A stretch of 6,695 nt of DNA from Desulfobulbaceae bacterium (GTDB lineage: Bacteria; Desulfobacterota; Desulfobulbia; Desulfobulbales; Desulfobulbaceae): positions 1 to 6,695 of the forward strand of contig SKJK01000156.1 of NCBI GenBank assembly GCA_007121995.1. Direction: 5' to 3'. Positions within the stretch are counted from its first letter, which is position 1. The number at the start of each line of letters is the position of its first letter. A model generated the notes under the pieces. The model was not told where the DNA came from and did not search any database. It saw nothing but the letters and a program-made list of their open reading frames with translations. Of the stretch, positions 1-6,113 are shown piece after piece. The translations under genes were made by a program, and so were the position numbers.

Positions 1-180
1 GTGATATTCCTCGCCGGAGAGGTGGTTTCGCATGATGGCAGTGCACAGGTCGACGAGTTGATGTATTTCCTGCTCCGACATGCGGGGCACCAGGACGCTG
101 GCCAATCGATCATCGCTGAAATGCTGGAGAAAGGTGATCAGGGACTGTTCATCCGTGGCGCGGTTCATTCCAAAAAACAT
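1..180 (-). CDS. Unrecognised protein, N-terminal 60 residues (runs off the left edge)
   Basis: Reading leftward from the ATG at 178-180, 60 codons are open to the window edge with no stop. The product begins MFFGMNRATDEQ and continues with an amphipathic, helix-rich, soluble-looking sequence containing VLVPRMSEQEIHQLVDL and ending EEYH. I see no signal peptide, membrane segment or catalytic motif and do not recognise the family. It lies 26 bases after the yjbQ stop on the same strand, so it is probably the sixth gene of the leftward series. No convincing Shine-Dalgarno precedes the ATG. A second in-frame ATG (166-168) has GGA directly against it, which is too close to help. The opposite strand is also open here in mirror phase, but its product looks less protein-like and would run against the packed neighbours. 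Confidence 0.6.
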   Translation of the reverse strand, partial: MFFGMNRATDEQSLITFLQHFSDDRLASVLVPRMSEQEIHQLVDLCTAIMRNHLSGEEYH

Positions 181-206
181 GGCAGTTTGTTGTGTATATG
201 AAAAGG

Positions 207-611
207 TTATCCCACCAGTATTTTCCACCACAGGGAGCGTTGCCGCGGACCGTCGAATTCACAGAAAAAAAGTCGTTGCCAGGTCCCGAGCTGTAATCGA
301 GACCTGGTGACGAAAACTGTGATGCTTGAGCCCGTCAGGGCAGCCATCAGATGGGCGGGCGAGTTCCCTTCCAAGTGGCGGTACGGGTAGTCCGAGGGGA
401 CGATGTGATCAAGTGCCCCCAGAATATCCCGACCAACGTCCGGGTCTGCCCCCTCATTGATCATGAGTCCGGAGGTGGTGTGGGGCGTGTACAGCATACA
501 GATACCGTCAGCGACACCACTGGCTGTGACCACCTCTTCGACCTCCCGGGTGACATCAATCATGGCCCGCTGGCTGGCAGTGGGTACGGATATCGTTCCT
601 GTCAGGGTCAC
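207..611 (-). CDS. yjbQ: YjbQ / UPF0047 family protein (annotated elsewhere as secondary thiamine-phosphate synthase)
   Basis: The 134-residue product matches the UPF0047/YjbQ family in length and in all its conserved blocks. These are PHTTSGLMINEGADPDV at about 43-59, YRHLEGNSPAH at 77-87, and LGTWQRLFFCEFDGPRQR at 108-125. The conserved His, Asp and Asn residues (H44, N52, E53, D56, H79, N83, H87) are typical of the proposed active site. Family members are small cytoplasmic proteins. E. coli YjbQ is credited with weak thiamine-phosphate synthase activity, but the physiological role is unsettled, so the name should be taken as a family label. The start is GTG, supported by AAGGGG five bases upstream. 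The gene starts 19 bases after the lipoprotein stop and is followed after 26 bases by the next leftward ORF, consistent with co-transcription. No residue or length anomaly is seen. Confidence 0.93.
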   Translation of the reverse strand: MTLTGTISVPTASQRAMIDVTREVEEVVTASGVADGICMLYTPHTTSGLMINEGADPDVGRDILGALDHIVPSDYPYRHLEGNSPAHLMAALTGSSITVFVTRSRLQLGTWQRLFFCEFDGPRQRSLWWKILVG

Positions 612-616
612 GCCTG

Positions 617-622
617 CCCCTT
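617..622 (-). promoter_or_regulatory. Ribosome binding site fixing the GTG start of yjbQ
   Basis: On the minus strand AAGGGG lies five bases before the GTG at 609-611, within the 19-base gap after the lipoprotein stop. It supports GTG as the true start. Confidence 0.6.
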
Positions 623-630
623 ACGGCCTG

Positions 631-1071
631 TTATTGCAGTTCCCAACGGCCATACTCATCCCGGCAGGCTGTGCTGTAGGTCTTCTCGACCTTGCCGTCG
701 ATAACAGCTTCGATTTCAGCCCGTCTGCAGATGCGGCTGGTCCTGGGGTCCTGGAAGGCAGGTTGCGGAGTCACTGCATACTGGTTACCGGTATCGGGAT
801 TGACCCATGAGGATCGCTGGTTGGAGACCCCCCGGTCGTAGACGTGGTTGAGTTGCTGGCGGTCGTATTTGTCCATTTCGTTGCCAACGATATACCCGAG
901 CATGGAGCCTACCGCGGCCCCGATCAGGGTCGCTCCGGTGTTATGTCCGATGGCCTGGCCAATGAGCGCACCGGCCGCGGCCCCTCCCACTGCTCCGGTC
1001 TGTCCTTTGGTGGCGCAGGAGGATAGGGTGAGCAGAAAGCACAGGGCAATGATAGCTGTCAGATGTTTCAT
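631..1071 (-). CDS. Glycine-zipper outer-membrane lipoprotein (17 kDa surface antigen / SlyB-like)
   Basis: This 146-residue protein starts with a lipoprotein signal peptide: MKH, a hydrophobic stretch to residue 16, then lipobox LSSC with the lipidated Cys at 19. Residue +2 is Ala, so there is no Asp retention signal and outer-membrane sorting is expected. Residues about 26-64 form a glycine-zipper hairpin rich in GxxxG spacing (GGAAAGALIGQAIG, then GAAVGSMLG), the Rickettsia 17 kDa antigen type. The C-terminal part (about 86-146) has the companion pattern of this family: W-NPDTG, VTPQPAF, CRRAEIEAVIDGKVEKTYSTACRDEYGRW, with C115 and C136 possibly paired. Such proteins sit in the envelope and are usually linked to membrane integrity or stress; the exact role is unknown. 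The ATG overlaps the rmuC stop by four bases (ATGA), with a strong AGAGAGGA site six bases upstream, suggesting translational coupling. Confidence 0.9.
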   Translation of the reverse strand: MKHLTAIIALCFLLTLSSCATKGQTGAVGGAAAGALIGQAIGHNTGATLIGAAVGSMLGYIVGNEMDKYDRQQLNHVYDRGVSNQRSSWVNPDTGNQYAVTPQPAFQDPRTSRICRRAEIEAVIDGKVEKTYSTACRDEYGRWELQ

Positions 1072-2423
1072 GGTGTTTCCTCTCTTATGGCTGAGGTATG
1101 CTTGAGGGAGTCGGGTAGTTCCTTGCTCGATTGCACTCCCAGATGTTTCAGAGATTCGGCCCGGACGATGAGATTACCCTGACCGGTTGTCAGGCGATTT
1201 CTGGCTGTATGCCAAGCCTGTTGGGTCTGGTTGAGGCGGAAACCAATTTCCTCCAGGGCCTCAACAAAACCAACAAATTTATCATAAAGACTCCCCGCCT
1301 GTTTGGCAATGATTAAACTGTTGCGGTTCTGTTCGTCCATACGCCACAGATGATGAATGGTCTTGAGGATGGCCAGCAGGGTCGATGGGCTGGAAAGGAT
1401 AATTTTTTTGCGCATGGCGCTGGTCAGAAGATCTGCATCCTGTTGCACGGCAAGTTGAAATGCCCCTTCAATGGGTATGAACAGAAGCACGAATTCAAGG
1501 GAACCCGGTCCAGTGAGATGATGATACTGCTTGGCGGCCAGTTGGCTGATATGCTTTCGTATTGATTCAAGGTGCATCTGCACCCCTTGTTGCCTTTTTG
1601 GGTCATCAGTGGCATTGTGCACCTGAAGAAAGGCTTTCAGCGAAACTTTAGCGTCGATGATAATGGTTCGGTTCTCAGGTAGATATATAAGGGCATCCGG
1701 CTGGTAGGTCAATCCCTCTTCGGATTTGAGACTGACCTGGACCGCAAACTCTCGACCGTTGCGTAACCCGGAGGCCTCGAGGAGTCTGGTCAGCACCATT
1801 TCACCCCACAGCCCCTGAATTTTGGCTTTGCCGCGCAGGGCATCCGCCAGGTTGGCGGCGTCGATGCTGACCTGCTGGTTGAGCTGTTTGAGCTGTTCAA
1901 TTTCGGTACGGATGGCGACCCGGTCCCTGGTGTCACGGTCGTGGATATCTTCTGCCCGGTTTTTGAAATCCAGGAGCTGGGTGCGGAATGGTTGGAGCAG
2001 CAGCGACAGGTTGGCCTGATGCTCCCGGTGCAGCTGTTCGCCTTTGTCAGCGAGAATACTGGTCGCGAGAGCCTGGAAGTTCTGTTCAATCTGTCCGCGC
2101 ATCTCGGTGAGAAGTTGTTCCCGCTCTGTTACCTGCTCCTGTAATGCCTGGCAGGTTGAGCGCAGCGAGGCGCAGTGTACTTCAGTTTTTCTGACTTCAC
2201 CGAAGAGTTGGTTACGCTCCTGCCGCAGACGGAGGATTGCTTCCTCCTGGCGTTGATTGTCCTCCTGGAGCCGTTCCATGCGCAGGTCCTGGAGCAGGCG
2301 CCGTCGTTGACCGGTGCCCAGAAAAATAAGGACCCCCAGAATGGTGGCCAGAAAACCGGTTGCCAAACCGAAAAGGAAGGAATCGTGGTGCAGCTGGTCA
2401 AGGAAGGCAAGGAGAACCGGCAC
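1068..2423 (-). CDS. rmuC: RmuC family DNA recombination protein
   Basis: The 451-residue protein has the standard RmuC architecture. A single N-terminal membrane segment (about 15-37, FLFGLATGFLATILGVLIFLG) is followed by a long charged coiled coil (about 40-190), then the RmuC domain (about 190-430). The conserved blocks are present: LRGKAKIQGLWGEMVLTRLLEASGL, then QPDALIYLPENRTIIIDAKVSL, where PD at 242-243 and D257-A-K259 form a PD-(D/E)xK nuclease-like signature, and later FVLLFIPIEGAF. In E. coli RmuC limits inversion at short inverted repeats and is predicted to be a nuclease; activity here is inferred. The GTG start at 2421-2423 keeps the membrane segment but has no clear Shine-Dalgarno. 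It lies 33 bases after the cbpM stop, in the same frame, so readthrough would fuse the two. The 3' end overlaps the lipoprotein start by four bases. Confidence 0.92.
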   Translation of the reverse strand: MPVLLAFLDQLHHDSFLFGLATGFLATILGVLIFLGTGQRRRLLQDLRMERLQEDNQRQEEAILRLRQERNQLFGEVRKTEVHCASLRSTCQALQEQVTEREQLLTEMRGQIEQNFQALATSILADKGEQLHREHQANLSLLLQPFRTQLLDFKNRAEDIHDRDTRDRVAIRTEIEQLKQLNQQVSIDAANLADALRGKAKIQGLWGEMVLTRLLEASGLRNGREFAVQVSLKSEEGLTYQPDALIYLPENRTIIIDAKVSLKAFLQVHNATDDPKRQQGVQMHLESIRKHISQLAAKQYHHLTGPGSLEFVLLFIPIEGAFQLAVQQDADLLTSAMRKKIILSSPSTLLAILKTIHHLWRMDEQNRNSLIIAKQAGSLYDKFVGFVEALEEIGFRLNQTQQAWHTARNRLTTGQGNLIVRAESLKHLGVQSSKELPDSLKHTSAIREETP

Positions 2424-2451
2424 GGCAGATAGATGAAACGAATGCTTGGAC

Positions 2452-2475
2452 CCGGATCAGGGTCGCTGCATCCGG
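2452..2475 (-). repeat. Small inverted repeat at the cbpM/rmuC junction
   Basis: CCGGAT at 2452-2457 and ATCCGG at 2470-2475 form a perfect six-base-pair stem with a 12-base loop, covering the last cbpM codons and its TGA. No T-run follows, so it is not an intrinsic terminator. It could be an mRNA hairpin affecting stability or rmuC translation, or it could be chance. Confidence 0.35.
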
Positions 2476-2762
2476 CGGCGCAGTTCTTCGAGTTCCTCGA
2501 GCAGATCCAGCGCCAGAGCGCATCCTGGGAGATTGACCCGGAGATCCTGCTGCAGGCGAACAGCGGTCTGCACCCGTTTGATTTCGACAAAGGTGAAACA
2601 CCACTGCTCGGGTTCGGCCCCCTGAGGCGAGATGATGCCTTCATCGATCATGTTGTAGACGGTTTCGGTGGAGACGCCGCAAAGCCTGCATATGTCTGCC
2701 AGGGTGCAGAGCGTCTCTTCATTCAGGACAATGCCCTGAATATAAGTTCGTTGTTCGGTCAT
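2457..2762 (-). CDS. cbpM: CbpM, chaperone modulator of CbpA (MerR-like helix-turn-helix)
   Basis: This 101-residue protein matches E. coli CbpM in size and shape. A MerR-type helix-turn-helix near residues 20-45 (TLADICRLCGVSTETVYNMI, then DEGIISPQG) is followed by the family pattern AVRLQQDLRVNLPGCALALD and a short acidic/basic C-terminal helix (LLEELEELRRRMQ). CbpM binds the J domain of CbpA and inhibits its co-chaperone and DNA-binding activities. I start it at the ATG of 2760-2762. That is one base after the cbpA TGA, with GGGG at 2770-2773 (inside cbpA) seven bases upstream. The frame is open further upstream inside cbpA, but that extension lacks family similarity and is only overlap. 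The one-base gap to cbpA makes stoichiometric co-translation likely. Confidence 0.9.
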   Translation of the reverse strand: MTEQRTYIQGIVLNEETLCTLADICRLCGVSTETVYNMIDEGIISPQGAEPEQWCFTFVEIKRVQTAVRLQQDLRVNLPGCALALDLLEELEELRRRMQRP

Positions 2763-2763
2763 A

Positions 2764-3711
2764 TCAAAACCCCAGGTCAGCGCGCGGGTTGGATGGCATC
2801 TTGGCCGCCATGGTCGCATAGAGTTGCCGCTGTTCTTCGGTCTTTGCCTCGGGAACGAAGATCTGCAGAGTGACGATCTGGTCGCCCTGCTGGTTTTTTG
2901 TCGACAGGCCCTTACCCTTGAGGCGGAGTTTTTTGCCTCCTTGAGAGCCGGGTGGTATTTTGAGCTGGACATTGCCGCCGAGAGTGGGGACAGTGAGGCT
3001 GGCCCCCAGGGCCGCTTCCCATGGGGTGATCGGCACGGTGAGATGGATGTCCCGTTTTTCGGCGTGGAAGAGGCGATCAGGCTGAAAAGCTATTTCCAGG
3101 TAGAGGTCGCCGGGAGGGCTGCCTCCGTACCCTGGCTGTCCCTGACCTTCAAGGCGGATACGCTGCCCTTCGATGATTCCCTTGGGAATGACAATGTGCA
3201 GCGTATGGGGTGTGGTGCTGACCCGCCCATGATCGTCAACTATCGGCCGGGAAAGAGTGATGGTCTGTTTGGTCCCCAGGTAGGCATCAGCAAGACTGAT
3301 GATGATCTTGGCGTGCTGGTCTTCCCCCTTCATGCGAAAGGCTGACTGTCTCGAGCCTCCCGTTGCAAAGCCTTGACCGAACAGGGACTCGAAAAAATCA
3401 CTGAACCCTGTGGCGCCTCCTCCCCTGTGGCCTGTGCCGCGGAATTCAAAGCCTGCATCCCAGTCCGGTGGGGGGTCAAACGGTTCACCGTCACGCCAGT
3501 TGGCACCAAAACGGTCGTAGGCGGCTCGTTTTTCCGGGTCTTTTAAAACTTCGTAGGCTTCGCCGGCATCCTTGAACCTGGCTTCCGCGTCTTTCTCCTT
3601 GCTGACGTCGGGATGATATTTGCGGGCCAGCTTACGATAGGCCTGTTTGATCTGGTCCTGGGTCGCTTCGCGGGGTACTCCCAGTATCTGGTAATAATCT
3701 TTATATTCCAT
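2764..3711 (-). CDS. cbpA: CbpA-type DnaJ (Hsp40) co-chaperone
   Basis: The 315-residue product is a class B J-domain protein. The J domain spans about 4-69 with the HPD triad at 33-35 (KYHPDVS), which stimulates DnaK ATPase. A Gly/Phe-rich linker follows at about 70-125 (GTGHRGGGATGFSDFF, SLFGQGF). Two C-terminal beta domains then bind substrate (about 130-205 with RLEGQGQPGYGG, and 206-290 with KIPPGSQGGKKLRLKGKGL). The CxxCxGxG zinc repeats of DnaJ are absent, and length is close to E. coli CbpA (306). The adjacent cbpM confirms CbpA rather than DnaJ. In E. coli CbpA is a cytoplasmic and nucleoid-associated DnaJ paralogue; DNA binding here is inferred from the family. The ATG at 3709-3711 has only a weak GGA about eight bases upstream. 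It is the first gene of the leftward series. Confidence 0.95.
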   Translation of the reverse strand: MEYKDYYQILGVPREATQDQIKQAYRKLARKYHPDVSKEKDAEARFKDAGEAYEVLKDPEKRAAYDRFGANWRDGEPFDPPPDWDAGFEFRGTGHRGGGATGFSDFFESLFGQGFATGGSRQSAFRMKGEDQHAKIIISLADAYLGTKQTITLSRPIVDDHGRVSTTPHTLHIVIPKGIIEGQRIRLEGQGQPGYGGSPPGDLYLEIAFQPDRLFHAEKRDIHLTVPITPWEAALGASLTVPTLGGNVQLKIPPGSQGGKKLRLKGKGLSTKNQQGDQIVTLQIFVPEAKTEEQRQLYATMAAKMPSNPRADLGF

Positions 3712-3747
3712 AGCATCGTCCGGGAAACAGAGAATGTGATTTCCGTC

Positions 3748-3776
3748 TGTCTACAGTAAGATCAGCTTATTGAAAA
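3748..3776 (-). promoter_or_regulatory. Possible sigma-70-like promoter for the leftward cbpA series
   Basis: On the minus strand TTTTCA (3771-3776) and TAGACA (3748-3753) are separated by 17 bases, preceded by a T-rich tract that could act as an UP element. A transcript would start near 3741 and leave a leader of about 30 bases before cbpA. Both boxes are imperfect (four and three matches to consensus), so this is only a candidate. No clear heat-shock promoter or CIRCE element was seen. Confidence 0.25.
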
Positions 3777-3782
3777 GAAAAG

Positions 3783-3806
3783 AAAAAAAATGAAAGCAAC
3801 GCTTTC
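3783..3806 (-). terminator. Hairpin plus T-run reading leftward in the divergent intergenic region
   Basis: GAAAGC / GCTTTC form a perfect six-base-pair stem with a three-base loop (3792-3806). On the minus strand this is followed by A and then eight T's (3790-3783), with further T-rich sequence to 3773. That is terminator-like for RNA moving leftward. It lies upstream of cbpA, so it could stop antisense transcription from the glgA side or act as an operator palindrome. The stem is short and has only two G/C pairs, so termination would be weak. Confidence 0.35.
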
Positions 3807-3821
3807 TCCTTGAACAGGGGT

Positions 3822-3828
3822 GGGGGGA
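3822..3828 (+). promoter_or_regulatory. Likely ribosome binding site for the shikimate kinase-glycogen synthase ORF
   Basis: The purine tract GGGGGGA ends 11 bases before the ATG at 3840-3842, slightly long but the best site available. The frame can be extended to a TTG at 3810, but that codon has no Shine-Dalgarno and would put this tract inside the gene. A third candidate, ATG at 3852, has no site of its own. I therefore chose 3840. Confidence 0.4.
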
Positions 3829-3839
3829 TCTTTTATCCT

Positions 3840-6113
3840 ATGAGCAACGAAATGCATGAAAAAGCGAAAAATATTGTTCTGACCGGATTCCGGGCGACGG
3901 GCAAAACTTCGGTGGGTCGTGTTCTTGCTGATAAAATCGGGTACAAGTTCATTGATACCGATAGCCTCCTCTGCAAGCGCCTCGGTGCCACGGTGGCCGA
4001 TATTGTCAACCAGCATGGGTGGGCGTTTTTTCGTCGGGAAGAACGTGGGGTGCTCGAGGAAATGGCCGCCACCATGGACCAGACCGTTATCGCCACCGGG
4101 GGAGGTGCCATTGAGCACAGTGCATCGTGGCGGCAGCTCCGGCAAAACAGCTATGTGGTCTGGCTCGATGCCGACATCGCTACCATTGCCTCGCGCATGC
4201 AGAGTGATCCTCAATCCTCTGGGCAGCGACCGTCCCTGACCGGTGCTGCGCCCGGGAAGGAGATTGCCGGGCTCCTGAAAAAACGCAGGCCGCTGTACAG
4301 TGCCGGGGCAGACCTGCGTCTTGATGCCTCGGTTGGAAAGACACCGGCGCAACTGGCGGAAGCAATCATCAAGCAGATGGTTGGCAACGGATACGACATA
4401 GATGAAATGTTCGATACGCATGGCGACAAACAGTCGGCGGTGTCGGCAGATACGGGGAAAAAAACAGTGATGAGTGAGGATACCAGAACAACGATTCGAT
4501 CGGTGTGGATGGTCACCCGAGAATACGACGGGCTGGCTGGTGCCGGCGGAGTCAAGGACGTGTGCCGGCAACTTGCCGAAACGCTGGCCTTGCGGGATGA
4601 GTGCCGGGTCCGGGTCATCCTTCCCCGCTACGGTTTCATGGACCCCGTGCGACTTGGTTTCCGGCCCTTGGCCTTGACCCATACAAGCGGACGTATCGGC
4701 GGCCGTCGTCATGGTCATGTCTTTGCGGTCGATATGGACTATCCTGGAGAGGAGCGACGGGAAACGGTGGCGATCTGGGAGGCTTGGCGCAATGGCGTTC
4801 AGATCTATCTGGTGGAAGCGGACAGATTTGCTGACAAGCGCGGCGTGTACACCTACACCGATGAGGATGAACAGGAGGTAGGCTGGCAGCGAAGCGGAGA
4901 GGGGCATTTTGATTATTTCGCCATGAATATACTTCTGCAGAAAACCGCCTTGGATTTGATGATTTTGCTCGATGACCGGCCCGATATCATTCATTGTCAG
5001 GATGGGCATGCAGCAACCCTGCCAGCGATGATGCGGGAGGTGGGTGCCTACCGGCATTATTTTCGCCGCACCGGTGGCGTCGTCACCATCCATAATGCCG
5101 GAGTCGGCTACCACCAGGAAGTGGGTGACCTGAAGTTTGCCCGGGCCATTACCGGTTTGCCGCAACAAGTGATCGATGCGGGGCTGTTGGGCGGCAGTTT
5201 TGATCCCTTCATAGCCGCTGCTCCGTACGCCGTTCTTAATAGCGTTAGTGAAAATTATGCCCGTGAACTGCAGGGAACGCCGGATGATGTCCGCACGGGC
5301 TGGCTGGGGCATGCCTTACTGGAGCGAGGGGTTCGATTAGCCGGAATAACCAATGGTATAGATCCGGCATCTTTTGATCCTTCCCGACCGGAAGCCCTGG
5401 GCCTGGCAGCTGACTTTGACCTCCACACAGGGGCTGTCGATGGTAAAAGAGACTGTAAAGTCGATCTGTTAGCACGGATCAGTGCCGGAGATGGTTGGGA
5501 GCGGGTCAAGCAATTCGGCACCCTGGACACCCAGGTGGATAAGGCATTGTATACGTTTATCGGCCGCCTGACCGCACAGAAAGGGGTGGATGTGCTCATC
5601 GAGGCAATTGTAGAGGCATTGGCCCAGGAGAAGAGCCATCAGTATCTGGTTTTTGGTTCCGGTGATTCGCACTTCGAAAAACAGTTGGAACAGTTGGCCG
5701 TTTCCAAGGTCGGTGGCGGTAGAGTCTGTTTTCTCAAAGGGTATGATTCTCTTCTGGCCAACAAAGTCTATGCCGCCGGAGATTTTTTTCTCATTCCCTC
5801 CCGGTACGAACCCTGTGGGCTCACCGATTACATCGCCCAACTGCTTGGCAACCTGCCCATTGTTCACAGGGTTGGCGGATTGGTAAAGGTCATTGACGGA
5901 GAGACCGGTTTTGCTTACAGTAACAATACTGCGGCGTCTGTTGCCCGGACCGTGCTCAGGGCCCTTACCCTGTACCACGATGAACCGGAGACAATTCGAG
6001 CTATGCAGAAGGCAGCGGTGGAACGGATTGACCGATATCATACCTGGGCCATGGTCCTGAATGCCTACAACCATCTTTACCAGCAGGCCATGGCAATGTG
6101 CCGTCAAGAGTGA
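3840..6113 (+). CDS. Shikimate kinase fused to GT5 glycogen/starch synthase
   Basis: One uninterrupted 757-residue frame carries two enzymes. Residues about 10-182 are shikimate kinase (AroK-like): Walker A GFRATGKTS at 16-24, DTD at 39-41, substrate Arg in FFRREE (R65), ATGGGA at 85-90, lid RPSL at 130-133, RRPLY at 149-153. Residues about 183-210 are a polar linker. Residues about 217-757 are a GT5 (GlgA-type) glucosyltransferase: N-terminal loop GLAGAGGVKDV (231-241), HCQDGHA (385-391), TIHNAG, SVSENYARE, ITNGIDPASF, GRLTAQKG with R576 and K581, SRYEPCGL with the catalytic-region Glu657, and RVGGLVKVIDGETGF. Shikimate kinase makes shikimate 3-phosphate; GlgA extends alpha-1,4-glucan from a nucleotide sugar. 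Both domains look complete. The donor loop lacks the usual Lys of KTGGL, so the donor is uncertain. The join coincides with an A7 run that could hide a split into two genes. Confidence 0.85.
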   Translation: MSNEMHEKAKNIVLTGFRATGKTSVGRVLADKIGYKFIDTDSLLCKRLGATVADIVNQHGWAFFRREERGVLEEMAATMDQTVIATGGGAIEHSASWRQLRQNSYVVWLDADIATIASRMQSDPQSSGQRPSLTGAAPGKEIAGLLKKRRPLYSAGADLRLDASVGKTPAQLAEAIIKQMVGNGYDIDEMFDTHGDKQSAVSADTGKKTVMSEDTRTTIRSVWMVTREYDGLAGAGGVKDVCRQLAETLALRDECRVRVILPRYGFMDPVRLGFRPLALTHTSGRIGGRRHGHVFAVDMDYPGEERRETVAIWEAWRNGVQIYLVEADRFADKRGVYTYTDEDEQEVGWQRSGEGHFDYFAMNILLQKTALDLMILLDDRPDIIHCQDGHAATLPAMMREVGAYRHYFRRTGGVVTIHNAGVGYHQEVGDLKFARAITGLPQQVIDAGLLGGSFDPFIAAAPYAVLNSVSENYARELQGTPDDVRTGWLGHALLERGVRLAGITNGIDPASFDPSRPEALGLAADFDLHTGAVDGKRDCKVDLLARISAGDGWERVKQFGTLDTQVDKALYTFIGRLTAQKGVDVLIEAIVEALAQEKSHQYLVFGSGDSHFEKQLEQLAVSKVGGGRVCFLKGYDSLLANKVYAAGDFFLIPSRYEPCGLTDYIAQLLGNLPIVHRVGGLVKVIDGETGFAYSNNTAASVARTVLRALTLYHDEPETIRAMQKAAVERIDRYHTWAMVLNAYNHLYQQAMAMCRQE
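4454..4477 (+). other. Domain junction: A7 run with alternate-frame stops and an internal ATG
   Basis: GGGG (4454-4457) is followed by seven A's (4458-4464), then CAGTGATGAGTGA. The fused frame reads GGG AAA AAA ACA GTG ATG AGT. With one A fewer, the kinase would stop at TGA 4468-4470, overlapping the in-frame ATG 4470-4472 as TGATG (209 residues). With one A more it would stop at TGA 4475-4477 (212 residues). GGGGA ends 11 bases before the ATG and could serve as a weak ribosome binding site for a free synthase of 547 residues. The geometry is that of two overlapping genes joined or separated by one base. Confidence 0.6.

Noticed and set aside
1..201. Open frame on the plus strand from base 1 (product beginning MIFLAGEVV)
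   Set aside because: It is in mirror phase with the leftward ORF, opposes the direction of the packed gene cluster, and would run convergently into yjbQ. The minus-strand product looks more like a protein.
2433..2873. Plus-strand open frames across cbpM, cbpA and rmuC
   Set aside because: They overlap well-identified minus-strand genes, show no conserved motifs, and their starts lack ribosome sites.
2763..2972. Longer CbpM start within cbpA
   Set aside because: The 70-residue extension is cbpA sequence read in another frame, lacks family similarity, and CbpM is complete at 101 residues from the ATG at 2762.
3810..3839. Sigma-70-like pair TTGAAC - 18 bases - TATCCT just before the kinase-synthase ATG
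   Set aside because: It would start RNA near 3846, inside the chosen gene and past its ribosome site, leaving a nearly leaderless message for the ATG at 3852. Possible, but not supported by anything else.
3810..3839. TTG start giving ten extra N-terminal residues on the kinase-synthase
   Set aside because: No Shine-Dalgarno precedes it, the added residues are not part of the kinase fold, and the only good purine tract lies downstream of it.
3762..5312. 516-codon open frame on the minus strand opposite the kinase-synthase gene
   Set aside because: It lies antisense to two unmistakable enzyme domains, and its product is rich in Arg, His and Pro with no recognisable domain or coherent fold pattern. 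It is most simply a codon-bias shadow.
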